Shown piece after piece: positions 43,912 to 55,269 of a DNA stretch of 64,000 nt. The stretch's first letter is position 1; each line of letters begins with the position of its first letter. The stretch spans positions 186,001 to 250,000 of the forward strand of contig JAWZYV010010319.1 in the NCBI GenBank assembly GCA_038373885.1. Reading direction: 5' to 3'. The DNA is from Cheiracanthium punctorium (lineage: Eukaryota; Arthropoda; Arachnida; Araneae; Cheiracanthiidae). A program made the position numbers and the translations under genes. A model generated the notes under the pieces. That model was not told where the DNA came from. It saw only the letters and a program-made list of their open reading frames with translations, and made no database searches.

Positions 43912-45755
43912 CTATTCTATCGAAACATTTTTCACATCACCCACACCAATTATATCAATACAATTAGTGTGCTTAGCAGTTGATAGTGGTTTTGTAAGCA
44001 CATCCGCACCCATATTTTCGGTGGAAACATGCGCTATTTCGATTTTTCCACTATTTATTGTTTCCCTTATGAAATGATGCCTCACATCTATATGTTTGGT
44101 TCTCTTATGAAACACGGGATTCTCTGATAATTTAATGGCACCTATATTATCAGTTAGTATTCTTATTTTTCCAATTTTTGAAATACCAATCTCATTTAGA
44201 ATTTTACTTAGGTAAAGTACCTCTTTAGTACTTTCAGAAAGAGCCATATACTCGGCCTCAGTAGAAGACAGGGCTACAGTGCACTGCTTCCGACTTTCCC
44301 AACTTATCGTACTACCACTCATTATAAAACAATAACCTGTATATGATTTTCGATCATCGGTACAATTACCCCAGTCAGCATCTGCATAACCATATAAGGG
44401 ATCGTCAGTATTTCTAAATTTCAGACCATAATTAATAGTTCCCTTAAGATATCGCAGGACACGCTTTGCAGCAGTCCAATGGGTCTTATCGTAGCAATTT
44501 AAGAACTGGCTAAGTTGGCTAACGGCATGAGAAATGTCAGGTCGGGTGGATGTTGCCAAATACATTAACCCCCCTACTAATTCTCGGTAGGGATATTCAT
44601 CGTCGCATTTTTCTCCCTTTTTCAATTTAATGCTTACGTCCATAGGGCAACTTACCGTCTTTGCTTCGACCATACCAAACCGATCCAATAGTTCTTTGAT
44701 ATAACTTTCTTGGCTCATTGTAATTGTTCCATCATTCTGTTGAAAATTTATTCCCAAACAATATTTAACCAAACCCTCATATTTTATTTTCAATTCCCTT
44801 TCTAGGTGATTTTTAAACTCTCCTATCATGCTTGGGTCTTGCGACATGAATAAAATGTCATCAACATAAATTACAATTACAGTTAGTCCTTTATCACTTT
44901 TAATATAATACATGCAAGGGTCGGCATCAGATCTTTTTCCTCCAAAATTTTTTAATATATCATTTACTTTGACATTCCAACACCTGCACGCTTGCTTTAG
45001 CCCGTATAGTGATTTTTTCAAATAAAGAACTTTGTCCCCTTCGTCAAGAATTTCTAGCATTTTCTTACTTTTTCTATAGTATTCGCTATTAGGTTTGTCC
45101 TGCAAAATTAATTGCTCTAATGTTTCTCTGAAATATTTAGGGTATTCCATAAAAATTTCTTCCTCCAAGTTCCCATTTAAATAAGCTGTGGTTACGTCGA
45201 ATTGGTGAATTTGTATTCCCAAATTTACTGATAAGGCAGCCATAAGGCAAATAGACCCTTGTCTTGCAACAGGCGCAAAAGTTTCATTAAAATCTATCCC
45301 AGGTTTCTGATTGAAACCTTTCGCGATTAGTCGCGCCTTGCATTTTAAATGCGTTCCATCCGCGTTATATTTGTTATTAAGAATAAATCGACTACCAATA
45401 CATTTTCCAGATTTGGGTCGATCTACCAATTCAAACGTCTCATTTTTTATTATGCTCTTTATCTCCCTAACTAAGGCTTCGTACCATAACTTCGCCTCCG
45501 AACCCTTTAGCGCATCGCTTATAGGAATTTCGGAACTATAGTTGTAAAGAACACCTGCAATTTCCCCCTCATTCGCGCGCACAACATCTCGGTTTCGGAG
45601 CGATAAGACATTTTCTTTTGCTTCTCGTTTTTCTTCGCTAGGGATAGGGGATTCGGACATTGACTCATCACTAACCGGGACTTGGGTTTCGGTTTCAAAT
45701 GTCCCCCCTCGTTCATGTTTACCCGTAGGGTCTTGGCTCGAGAACTCATTTTCAA
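43912..45755 (-). pseudogene. Copia pol: reverse transcriptase and RNase H
   Basis: The frame is open from about 45835 (just past a frameshift) to the stop at 43912. The start of the RT fold shows KARLIAKGFNQKPGIDFNET and DVTTAYLNGNLEEEIFMEYP. The catalytic strand is IYVDDILFM. RNase H follows with YADADWGNCTDDRKS, then ALSSTEAEYMAL and RTKHIDVRHHFIRE; the end D-V-L-T-K-P-L is the usual Copia C-terminus. This part itself has no internal stop. It copies element RNA into DNA in cytoplasmic particles when intact; here it is cut off from gag and integrase by upstream mutations. Confidence 0.95.
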
Positions 45756-45826
45756 AAATTATGGGGATGTTTTCCTCAGCTATGATTTCATCTATTAGAG
45801 AAGGAGAAACACTACTATCAAACGTT

Positions 45827-46423
45827 TCAAAAAAATTTAACGCTTCGCGAAATAATTACTTTTCTTTCATCAGGTAAATAAATGCGGAACGCTTTAGAAT
45901 TATCCGAATAACCTACAAATATCCCTTTCCTTGATCTAGCTGAAAATTTGTGATTTGGTTTATCATTTAAACAATATGCTGCACATCCAAATATTTTAAA
46001 GTAACTGACATTGGGGGTTACTTCATTCCATAACTCATAAGGAGTATTTCCATTAATTGCTTTTGTAGGACATCTATTTCTAACATAATTAACAGTATTT
46101 ATAGCTTCTGCCCATAAATAAAGCGGTGAAATAGCTTGCGATAACATGCATCTGGCTGTTTCAACCAACGATCTATTTTTTCGCTCCGCTATCCCAGATT
46201 GTTCCGGGCAATACGGAACAGACAACCTATGTTGAATTCCCTGCAATTTTAAGAAATTTTCAAATTCCCTGTTTATAAATTCTCCTCCATTATCACTCAT
46301 AAAAACTTTTAATTTTCCTAGACTTTTGATTTTCCCAAAGACATTTAATTTCCTTGAATGCTGATAGAGCTTCGCTTTTACTTTCCAAAAATTTAACTGC
46401 ACAATAGCGCGAATACTCATCAA
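45827..46423 (-). pseudogene. Copia integrase core and C-terminal part
   Basis: The true sequence begins at about 46345; the first residues of the open frame are out of register with the family. It contains VFMSDNGGEFINREFENFL (second catalytic Asp), HRLSVPYCPEQSGIAERKNR (third acidic residue, Glu) and the GCAAYC / SRKGIFVGYSDNSKAFRIYL block of Copia integrases. It ends at a stop in a T-run (about 45830), where a one-base shift separates it from the RT frame. Confidence 0.92.
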
Positions 46424-46667
46424 TGAAAGTCATAAAATAAAGAGACTTACCTAATGAAGGAATCCGAAATGGGCCACAAAGATCTGAATGTATCACTTCT
46501 AACAAATTACTAACTCTCTCTGACTTTTTAGGGAAAGGCGCTCTGGATAATTTGTTTAATGCACACACTTCGCAATTAAATTCATCCGATGGTTTCGCAA
46601 TATTTAAACCCCTAATATTACCTTTACTTGCTGAATTTATCAGATCTTTTAAATTAAGGTGTCCCAT
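46293..46667 (-). pseudogene. Copia integrase N-terminal zinc region and first catalytic Asp
   Basis: It starts just after an in-frame stop at 46677-46679. MGHLNLKDL and C-E-V-C form the HHCC zinc site. HSDLCGPFRIPS carries the first catalytic Asp, and MTFIDEYSRYCAVKFL follows. The family match is lost after about 46345, where a one-base shift occurs, and the frame stops at 46293. Confidence 0.92.
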
Positions 46668-46676
46668 TCTACAATG

Positions 46677-47939
46677 TCACATTGTTATATCACAAACCTT
46701 GCTTTTTGTATCAATGGATTCACTTACATGATTGGCATTCTCATTACATACTTTTAGATAATAAAGATTGTCTTTCCGATCAGCAATAAATTTAGAGTCA
46801 AAATTTTCAATCGTTGCACCAGAGTTCGTGAAAGTCACAGTAAATCCTTTATCGCATAGCTTTGCAACGGATAACAAGTTCGTTCTCAAGTCAGGTATCA
46901 GCAAACTGTCGTGAACGATGATATCTTCCACTTTTCCGTCGATCTTGGTTTTCACTGCAACATTTCCTGTTCCAGTCACTTTAGTTGTCTGGTTATTAGC
47001 TAGTTTTAGCTCTGCAACTTCAGATTTTTCGATGCAAACAAATTTCGATTCATCATTGCACAAGTGAGCTGTGCACCCGCTGTCGAGGCACCACATTTCT
47101 TTTATCTCACCGTTAGAGAAAGTCCTGCTATCTGCAGTGTTTGATATAACATCTGTCATGAAACCTGTTGCTTGTTTCGTTGCATAACACTGAGATGACC
47201 GATGTCCTATTTTTCCACAAGTGAAACATCTTATTTTGGATAAATCATTTTTCTGTAGTTCGTTTTTCACACCTTTAGCGGTTTTCCATGATGGTTTTTG
47301 CTTTAGATGCTTCGCCGCGAACGCTCCAACTTCCGATCGGTCAGTATCCGGTCGTCTGGCGTCGCCCTCTTCCACGATTTTTATCCGAAGTATTTCTGGT
47401 TTAGGCAATTCATCTCGGGACTCTATGGCACACCGGAAATTTTCAAACGTCGATGATAGACTGTATAGCATCATCACGGATAACAAGTCTTCATCAATTC
47501 GTATTTCCATCTCGGAAAGCTTATCCACAATGTCGAAGAATTTTTTCAGGTGTCCTCGAACATCTCTCGATCCGTCTGGCATCTTTAGCTGAATGAGAGA
47601 TTTTAGCATCGACGCTTTTCTAGCGGGACCTTTTGACATGTATATCTCCTCTAATTTTCTCCATATGTCGTTGGAACTTTCACAGTTCTTGATTTGCTTT
47701 AATTCGGACGAGGAGATACATAATATAATGTCCGATTTCACCCTTTCATCATTTTCAATCCACAATTCATACGCTTCTTTTGTTTTCGGATCTGCGGCAT
47801 CAATTACTGGTTTCTTGAGTGTTCCATTTACGTATTTCCAATTTCCATTTTTGATCAGTACCGCTTTCATCAAAATTCTCCACGTTTCGTAATTGTCTTT
47901 ACTTAAAAGCTCAATTCGCGACGCTCCGAACGAAGCCAT
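46677..47939 (-). pseudogene. Copia gag and protease
   Basis: ATG at 47939, the first in a long open frame about 80 bp inside the 5' LTR. Residues 1-200 are Copia gag (N-Y-E-T-W, then W-R-K-L-E-E-I-Y). A CCHC knuckle, CFTCGKIGHRSSQC, lies near residue 240. The aspartic protease site CLDSGCTAHL (Asp near 288) follows, as does LLIPDLRTNLLSVAKLCDKG, a segment always found between protease and integrase. The frame ends in TGA where a Trp codon is expected before the integrase zinc site, a single nonsense change. Gag forms the particle; the protease cuts the polyprotein. Confidence 0.95.
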
Positions 47940-48019
47940 TTCCAAGCGTGTTCTCCACAGACAAAGAAAATCAGTTTTCTCTATTCAGCGCAGTGGTCTG
48001 CGGGCTGTGTCACATAACC

Positions 48020-48361
48020 TGTGAGGTACTGGAAGTAATCACTGACGAAACACAAATCCATGTTTGGAGAACATGCATTTAATAAAGATACGCCACGAAA
48101 CAATTAACATACATAACAATATAAAAGTTCAGTAAACTTTGAGCAAAGCTGTTCTCACATCGCGCATTCGCCAGGAGAAGCAGAAGTGGAGAAAAAATAC
48201 ATGCACAACCCTTCGCCTCCTACGCTCGGAGAGAAGGGGGGAGGGAGTGACGTCATATCCTCCAAAGTGGCCAGTAGTAAGAGTTTGTTCCCCGGTGCAG
48301 AGCTTCGCAGGAGAGAATAGGTGGCATTGGAGATATGGAAAAAATATTTTATACTCTAACA
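48020..48361 (-). repeat. Copia 5' LTR, 342 bp
   Basis: Intact copy. Coding strand starts TGTTAGAGTATAAAATATTT, with a TATA-like box in its first 20 bases, and ends CCAGTACCTCACA. The right flank is GTCAC at 48362-48366. Confidence 0.95.
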
Positions 48362-48780
48362 GTCACTCAACTTAAAACATAGGTGTGAAATTAAAAAAAT
48401 TCTTGATTAGATTTTGACATTTTGCGAAAATCATTTCAAACTGCGAAAATTTTTTTTCCTGCAGGATTCCAAATATTGAAATTCTTCAAAATAAAATATA
48501 AATTATACTATGAAATTGATTTCAAAATCAGTCGTTTGTGTCGATTTTGGCCAGTATTGCCCAACATGAGTGTCGCGATATTGAAAGTTATAAAACGTGT
48601 GCTACTTTTAAGATTATTATATGCTTATTTCCCTATTAGTAGAGTCTCTAAATCACACATAACATTCTTTTAATTTTGATTCATCCCATGGAAAAATAGA
48701 AGAAACAGATCAACACATCGGCCACTGATCGATCTCGGCAGAAAACGGCGTCATAACGATAACAGTCACTTGAGCACAAG

Positions 48781-48975
48781 TCAGGTTGGCCGAGTGGTTA
48801 GGACGCTGGCTTCTTAACTCTTAGATACCGTGTTCGATCCCTGCCACGGACGCTTGACGGAAACAGATTAAAATAACTTGAAATTTCAGCGTAGAGGTGG
48901 AAAAATAAAATATGTGGGGCGAGTTCGCCGACGGGCACCCCGTGTATTTAGGAATTTTTTTTTTTTTAGGAAAAT
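48781..48975 (+). mobile_element. tRNA-derived SINE, family 2
   Basis: TTGGCCGAGTGGTTAGGACGC (A box) and GTTCGATCCC (B box), 45 nt apart, resemble a Leu/Lys-type tRNA head. The T and acceptor stems do not pair well, so it is not a tRNA gene. A body of about 120 bp follows and ends in a T-rich run at 48955-48967. Confidence 0.6.
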
Positions 48976-49598
48976 TTTTTAAGCTTGAAATTAAGCTTGC
49001 TATGTGCTGGGCAAATGTAAGTTAGAACACTTGATTCAAGCTTGCATTAAGCTTACACGCTTGAAATTTTCAAGCTTAATTCAATTTTATTGACTTGATA
49101 AATCAAGCTTGCTGCAAGTTTGCTATGCTGTCTGGGAGGCTTCCACTTTTTGAAAAATATTGATTCGATTTTGAGATTTTGCGAAAATTATTTCAATTTG
49201 TGTAAATATTCGTTCGCGCATCACATAATTACGACTAAAGGGAATGAAATGATATTACTTAGTTACTCTCTAACCTGTAATATTTTAACAATACATAAAA
49301 ATTATAACTTCGCTTTCTTTACTTTGGCAACATACTACATCCATTCTGTGTACTCCTACAATGCTGACGAAAGTTCTTGCTTTTTGGAAATTGCATTCAG
49401 TACTAACCCGTCAAGGACGGGTACTTCAGCTAGTAATTAATATAAACTAAATAATGAGTGCTGAAATTATTTCTAATTTTACACCTGCATGGCAATGGAT
49501 CGTTTTTCTTCCTGCAGGATTTAAATGTTCAATTCTACTGTTGGCTATGTTTCGGAGAAAATATCGTTTTGTGCGGAGTGTCCGGAGTAGTAACATAT

Positions 49599-50434
49599 TG
49601 TTACGAATTTTCGGTCATTTCTGCCCCTTGGCTGTTAAAAACAGCTTAAAATTCGTATTATGCGTGTCGAATAGTTAAATTTTGCTCCATCAAAATAGGT
49701 CAACTAGAACGCGAGATACGGAGTTTTGGGTTTCTATATTAGTTTCTGTAACGTTTCCTAGAAATCTCGTGAAATATTGGTCCTAGGTCTTCGCTAACCT
49801 TTTTTGGCGATATTGCGCCAAGCTTTGCAACATAAAGTTGTTTTTTCTGCATTAAAATCACGTAATAGCTTAATGATTCAGCCGCATTCCTATGACGTAA
49901 TCAAAAGCCCCGCCTTATGTGGAATCTTCCAGAGATACATTCTTTTAGAAGCTCCTTGCAGCGTCTGCGTCACCTATAAATACAGCCATACAGACCCCCA
50001 CTTCAGTTTCTCACCGAGCATTTGGCTAGTGTGTTCGTTGTATTACACTGTGAAGCAGTATTTTCGCTTGCCTTTTTGAAGCTTTGATTTTAAAGTGCTG
50101 TGTGTAAATTCTTCATTGTTGTGTCTTAAGGGACTGTGTACGATATCCCTTGTATATTTCCACTGATTTTTGCCTGTGGAAATGTTTTATTTTATGTGAG
50201 AAATACAGTATTTGTGAAAGCTTCTATACTTAGCGAACTGTTATAAGCACATTACTGTCCGATTGTGCTTGCTTTTGCTCAGCTTTTTGTTCGATGAAGT
50301 TCTAGAAGCAGTAAAGTTCGTGTTCCATCCTGACAAGTGAACTCTTTACTAGGACTGCAGTTGCTATCATAATAAAGCTATCCTTTTCAGAACGGCAGTT
50401 CCTCTTATGATCATCGCCCATTCCTCTCATTACA
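49599..50434 (+). mobile_element. Solo LTR, copy 2
   Basis: It starts TGTTACGAATTTTCGG like copy 1. TATA-like CACCTATAAATACAG at 49971 and AATAAAG at 50372 are in the usual LTR order. The middle matches copies 1 and 3 ('gtgtacgatatccctt', 'gtgagaaatacag'). The 3' end diverges; 50434 is an estimate. Confidence 0.65.
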
Positions 50435-51428
50435 TAGGAACGTAGCCTGATGATTAATGTCACCAATCACTGTTAAATTATTTTTTCATTCAACAGATTT
50501 GAGGAATTTTTGATTTACGTATGGTAATGATAGTCATTTAAACTAGAATGGAAATATGTTACGTTTCTGGGTAGAGATGCAACGAATAGTGATTTGGCCG
50601 AATACCGAATATTCGGCACATAGTTTAGGCCAAATGTCAAATATTCGGCAGCCGAATATTAAGTATTTTTAAATTTCCTTTTTGTTGTACATAAAATGTC
50701 TCTTTTCACTTTTGTAATTAAATACTAAATATAGACTAATTAAAATTCATTTTATATTAAAAACACAGCAGTATATTTATCTGTAAAACTAAAAAATCTT
50801 GGTCGTGAAAAAATAAACACAATTAGCAGCATAATTATATTTTGATATATTCATAATTTAATAAATATGCTATCGTAAATGTGATTAATCTGGTAACTAT
50901 ACGTAATCACATCACTCTTTAGGTTTTACACTTTACAGCCACTGGGCAAACATGTAGCAGCTTTTCAAAACTATGTTTGTAATTGAGGATCTGTGTTAAA
51001 AATTCCTCCTATCCCCACCCCATAAAGAAGGTAGAAACCCAAATCAAGTAGTAAAATAAATAAAAACTTTGTGTAAAAAACACACGTAAGTATAAGTATC
51101 ACTTTATATGTGTTTACACAGAGTTTTTATTTATTTTATCTTTTTACACCAGTATTTTGAGTGTTTTTTTCTCAAGTCAAGTAGTGTCACTAAGTAGGAA
51201 AGTTTGAATTTCTGTATTATTAAATACATTAGATCAGCGGTTCCCAACCATTTAACCTCCCCCCCCCCCCCCCCAACAAAAGATAGCTTGAATTAAGACC
51301 CCCCCCCCCCACTCATACACATTCTTCATCAAACATATAGTTTTTTATTCTTCAACAATGAGCATTGAGTCGCCTTGTCTACAAAATAACGGTGTCAGTC
51401 AAATTTGAATAAACTTTTAATGGAAATA

Positions 51429-53850
51429 CAGTCGACCCTCGTTAAACCGCCACCCTCATTCTTCGCCAGCTCGGGAAGAAAACCAATCTGTTACAATATA
51501 CTGCAATGTAAAATTCCCTTGATAAACCGCCATCCTCCGTTCACTTTTGAGAACAATAGTTGATTTTCTATTGGAAAAGTGGGTTTTTAAACCGCCAAGA
51601 ACGACTGAAGTGCAGGGGGGGGGGGGAAAAAAAAAAAAAAAAGAGCCGCCAGAATCTTTTCTCTTTCATATTTTGATACGTCACTGCAGGGGAAATGCAA
51701 TACTCACAACAAAAGTTACTGTCTCCTGAGCTCGTTACGTCATACTCTAGGCGCCAAAAAATGCAGCTGCAAATGTAATTGTTCAAAACAAAAGTAAAAT
51801 GTATGCGAATTCGTGACAAAAGCTATGATTTCCTCCCAACCATAAACATTTTTCGACCGACTCACAAGTAAATAAAAGGAGAGAGTGAGCATTTTTGAGA
51901 CTGAGGCAAAACAGAAGTGTTACAAAATACTCTCGCTCAGAGGAAAAGTGTTTTTGTGTGTGTGTGGACTTGTTTTACAACAGTGCTTATTAAAGTCACT
52001 TTATCGTTTATCGTTACTTTATCGTTTAACACCAGTATTTTGAGTGTTTTTTCAACAGTTTATCGTTCATCTGTTACTTTATCGTTTAACACCAGTATTT
52101 TGAGTGTTTTTTCAACAGTGCTTATTCTTTCTCCGTGAAAATGTCTAAACCTCTTTTAAGTGTTCGTGAAAAAATTTTGATTTGTGAATTTAAGCAAAAA
52201 CATCCTTCGGCGTCACAGCAATTTATTGCAAATCATTTTTCGAGTCTTCTGGAGAAAAAAATCAGTAGAAGAGCAGTTGGAGATATTCTGAACAGCAAAG
52301 AAAGATGGGCTAATACTGAAGAATCAGCGTTGCCAATGAAAAAGATGAGAAATGGCAAACACGAAATTCTGGAGAATGCACTTATAATGTGGATAACACA
52401 AGTAAATGAAAAACATGGGACAGTAACTGATGAAGTGATAAAAGAACAAGCGAAATTGTTTTGAGAATTTTTCATATAGCAATGGATGGTTGCAAAATTT
52501 CAAAAAACGGAATGGTCTTTCTCAACAGTTCCGACATGGCGAAATAGCAGCTGTGGATGCTGGTAGGAAGAAACTTGCAGGAATTATTGAAGAATATGCC
52601 TTGAGGGATGTGTACAATATGGACAAGTCTGGTCTGTTTTTCTCAATGTTGCGTAGCAAAACGATATCTAATCAATTTGAAAGAGGGAGTTAAAAGAATG
52701 AAAGCAAGAGTAACAACTGTTCACTGCACGAATGCCGATGGTAGTGACAAGAGAACTTTGGAGATTATTGGAAAAGCCAAATCTCCACGATGTTTCAAAA
52801 ATTTTCGAGCAGAACTTTATGTAAAATATAGATATAATAAAAAGGCTTGGATGACACAAAAAGAATTTGATGACTGGCTCGATTCCTTCAATACGGAAAT
52901 GAAATGCCAAAAAAGAAAAGGTTTACTGATCTTAGATAATGCTCCAAGCCATAAAAAAAAAAAATGGATATGAGTAACGTACGTATTGAATTTTTACCTC
53001 CGAATGTTACGGGATTGTTGCAACCAATGGATGCAGGAATAATAAAAACATTTAAAGCTTATTACAGAAGATTTCTAGTAAAAAAAGCTGTAAACGATAT
53101 CAACGAAGATCGGGATATTTCAATAACATTAAAAGATGCTATTTATCTTTCCAAAAAGGCGTGGGACTGCGTAAGCAAAGAAACTATACAAAATTGTTGG
53201 AAGCACACAGGCTTAATGAAAGATCAAAGTGGCACTGAAGAAAAGGAGGCTCAAGAAGAATTGAAAATTGCATTGGAAGAAAACTATGTCAGCTGAAGAT
53301 TTTATAAATTTCGATGATTTAGAACCTGTCACTGAAAATATGACAACTGATGAAATTGTAGAATTTCTAAAACCGACGTCATGTACAGACATCGAACCGG
53401 AGGATAGCGAGTCTGAGATTGGAGAAATTGAGGAAAAAAAAGTGACAAATAGAGAAGCCCAAGAGTGTATAGATAAACTGAGACATTACTTTGAACAACA
53501 TGATAAAACTGACACAGAAATTATTAATAAGGTGTTACATTTGGAAAAATGTGTAGATGCATTTCGTGTCACTAATCAAAAGCAGATGACTTTGGATGGT
53601 TTCCTTTCGAAAAATAAATAAAAGGTACGTTTATCTTATCAATCACTTTTTCAAGTTTTCTTCGTTTTGAATCAATACAGATTACATTAATGAAAATTAG
53701 TTATTATTTGAGATATTAAAAGTAAATACATTCATGGTACCAGTTTTAAAAGGTAAAAGGTATTTAAAAGTCCCTTTTTAAACCGCCACCCTTGATTACC
53801 GCCAAAAATTACGTGGAACCAAAGATGGCGGTTTAACGAGGGTTGACTAG
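51429..53850 (+). mobile_element. Tigger element, near full length (2.4 kb)
   Basis: Left end CAGTCGACCCTCGTTAAACC after TA; right end TGGCGGTTTAACGAGGGTTG followed by a worn ACTAGATA. A second 'aaaccgccaccct' copy lies inside each end. It carries a transposase ORF in several frames. Confidence 0.9.
52141..53621 (+). pseudogene. Tigger transposase with four frameshifts
   Basis: ATG at 52141. The first 100 codons are a CENP-B/psq-type DNA-binding region (KILICEFKQKHPSASQQFIA; S-R-R-A-V-G-D-I-L). It shifts frame near 52460, and the next block has NGWLQNFKKRNG and YNMDKSGLFF, the first catalytic Asp. It shifts again near 52670; then comes VTTVHCTNADGSDKRTLEII and LLILDNAPSH with the second Asp. 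A poly-A at 52960 shifts it; then RIEFLPPNVTGLLQPMDAGI with the third Asp. A last shift near 53285 precedes an acidic/helical tail ending QMTLDGFLSKNK. About 490 codons in all, the normal size. All three Asp are still encoded. Confidence 0.92.
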
Positions 53851-54279
53851 ATACATTTCGGAGTCAAAATAAAAATAAGTATAGATGATTTTTTGAGCAT
53901 GCATTTGTTCTTTGGCTGTCAACTTATGCCCCTCCCCCTGCAAACCATCTGCGCCCCACCGATTGGGAAACGCTGCATTAGATTATGTTTCATTCAAGTT
54001 AAAATTCAATGATCAGCATGTTTTATAATATAAAATTAACATATTGAAGTACGTATAACTAAGCAATTATTTTTAAATGCATTTAAAAATACATGCTAAA
54101 AATATTTTTTTCTCTTTGTTCTAAAATTATTCAGTTGAATATGTAGCAATATTATGCCACAACTAATTGGCCGAATATTCATTACATCCCTATTTCTGGG
54201 GGAGAAGTTATCGACAAAAAAGTTGCATTCTAGGGAAACATTAGGCCTTGAACATTTTCTGCACCCCTGAGCAGTATAA

Positions 54280-54302
54280 TTATATATATATATATATATA
54301 TA
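54280..54302. repeat. (TA)n microsatellite
   Basis: About eleven TA units. Confidence 0.95.
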
Positions 54303-54538
54303 GGTTTTCATTTCGGCGGGGATGCGATCAGGTAGTATTTTTAAATCTTATATATTACTAGATTTAATATAAATCTTTTAAAATAGACGTATTTTAATAA
54401 TCGTTTAAAAGCTTAGCCCTAAATATGCCACTGGAAAGCAATACATTTCTTTCTATATGAAGTCTTCCAATTCCAAGGCCTAATAAAAACATTCTGAAGA
54501 AGAGCTTCTGGATTATGCTAGTTATTTAACAATCAAAT

Positions 54539-54575
54539 CAGGGGCATAGCCAGACATTTTTCATGGAGGGGGAGG
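54539..54575 (+). mobile_element. Isolated hAT-type terminus
   Basis: CAGGGGCATAGCCAGAC is a typical hAT start, but no partner end or target duplication was found. The element is probably truncated by the following LTR. Confidence 0.4.
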
Positions 54576-54579
54576 GGGG

Positions 54580-55269
54580 TTACGACTACTACAACTCATA
54601 TATATGTATCTTGGCGACATTTTGGTCATTTGGCGCGATTTTTCCAATGCGGCCTGAAAGTTGATTTTCCTTCATTAAAAACACATAAAAACTTAACATT
54701 TCTCTTCTATGACGTAGTCAAAATTCCCGCTTTATGTAGAACCCTCGAGAAATAGACTTTTCTGGAAGCTGCCCGCAGCTTCTGCCACTCCTTTAAATAC
54801 CGGCGTATTTCTTCCGCCCCAGTTCAGTGTAAGCGAGCGCCCGTATTGTGAACAGAGCTCTCTGAGAGAGTACGCTTGCTTTATGAATTGATAGTGCTAT
54901 AGAAGCTGTGTTTGGGCTTGCTTACCGAATCTGTTTTTAAAGTGCTATGTGCAAATTCGTCATTGCTGTGTCTCAAGGGATTGTGTACGATATCCCTTGA
55001 ATATTTTCACTGAATTTTTGCCTGTGAAAGTGTTTTATTTTGTGTGAGAAATACAGCATTTGTGAGAGCTTCTGATGTTAGTGGACTGTTAAAAAGCGCA
55101 TTACTGCTTAATTGTGTTTGTGAATTTTGTACAGCTGGTTGTTCTACGAAGTTCTATAAGCAATAAAGTTGTGTTCCATCCTGACCAGTGGACTTTTTAC
55201 TGGAACTTTCTACACCAATTGGACTTTAGAACGACGAACCCCGGAAACAAGCAGAGTACTTCTGCAACA
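54580..55269 (+). mobile_element. Solo LTR, copy 3
   Basis: It shares with copies 1 and 2 'gatgacgtagtcaaaa', 'gtgtacgatatccctt', 'tgtgagaaatacag', GCAATAAAGTTGTGTTCC and the end CTTCTGCAACA. A TATA-like CTTTAAATACC lies near 54790. The 5' part is worn or truncated. Confidence 0.65.

Larger units (their letters stand above)
39241..48361 (-). mobile_element. Copia LTR retrotransposon, nearly complete, inactivated
   Basis: It lies on the minus strand: 5' LTR 48020-48361 and 3' LTR 39241-39425 plus 43726-43888, split by a later insertion. LTRs run TG..CA (TGTTAGAG..CCTCACA on the coding strand) and differ at roughly one base in thirty. A purine tract (TG then an 11-G run) sits at 43889-43901 just before the 3' LTR. 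The coding region has gag, protease, integrase, RT and RNase H in Copia order, with one stop and two frameshifts. Just inside the 5' LTR, GGTTATGTGACACAGCC may be the primer-binding site; it recalls the initiator-Met half-tRNA site of Drosophila copia, but this is weak. Confidence 0.95.
39040..49433 (+). mobile_element. Helitron-like repeat block split by the Copia element
   Basis: Before Copia, a 156-bp unit occurs twice (ACTGAAGCGAATGATATGAA at 39040 and 39196). After Copia the second unit resumes with GTCACTCAACTTAAAACAT, and further worn units continue to about 49250. The block ends in a Helitron-type terminus, GTCAAGGACGGGTACTTCAG then CTAG|T at 49433. The 5' end was not found. A tRNA-derived SINE lies at 48781. 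Confidence 0.55.
51235..53975. mobile_element. hAT (Charlie-like) element nested in the 50572 element
   Basis: Ends CAGCGGTTCCCAACC and GATTGGGAAACGCTG; CATTAGAT at both flanks (51227-51234, 53976-53983). C-runs lie near the left end. It hosts the Tigger element; its own sequence is about 320 bp, related to 24885-25215. Confidence 0.93.
50572..54192. mobile_element. hAT element containing a second hAT and a Tigger
   Basis: Ends TAGAGATGCAACGAATAGTG and TATTCATTACATCCCTA; TTTCTGGG at both flanks (50564-50571, 54193-54200). CCGAATATTCGG palindromes lie inside each end. Without the insertion it is about 0.88 kb and non-coding. Confidence 0.92.

Noticed and set aside
48781..48860. A second tRNA gene
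   Set aside because: A and B boxes are present but the acceptor and T stems do not pair; a SINE head explains it better.
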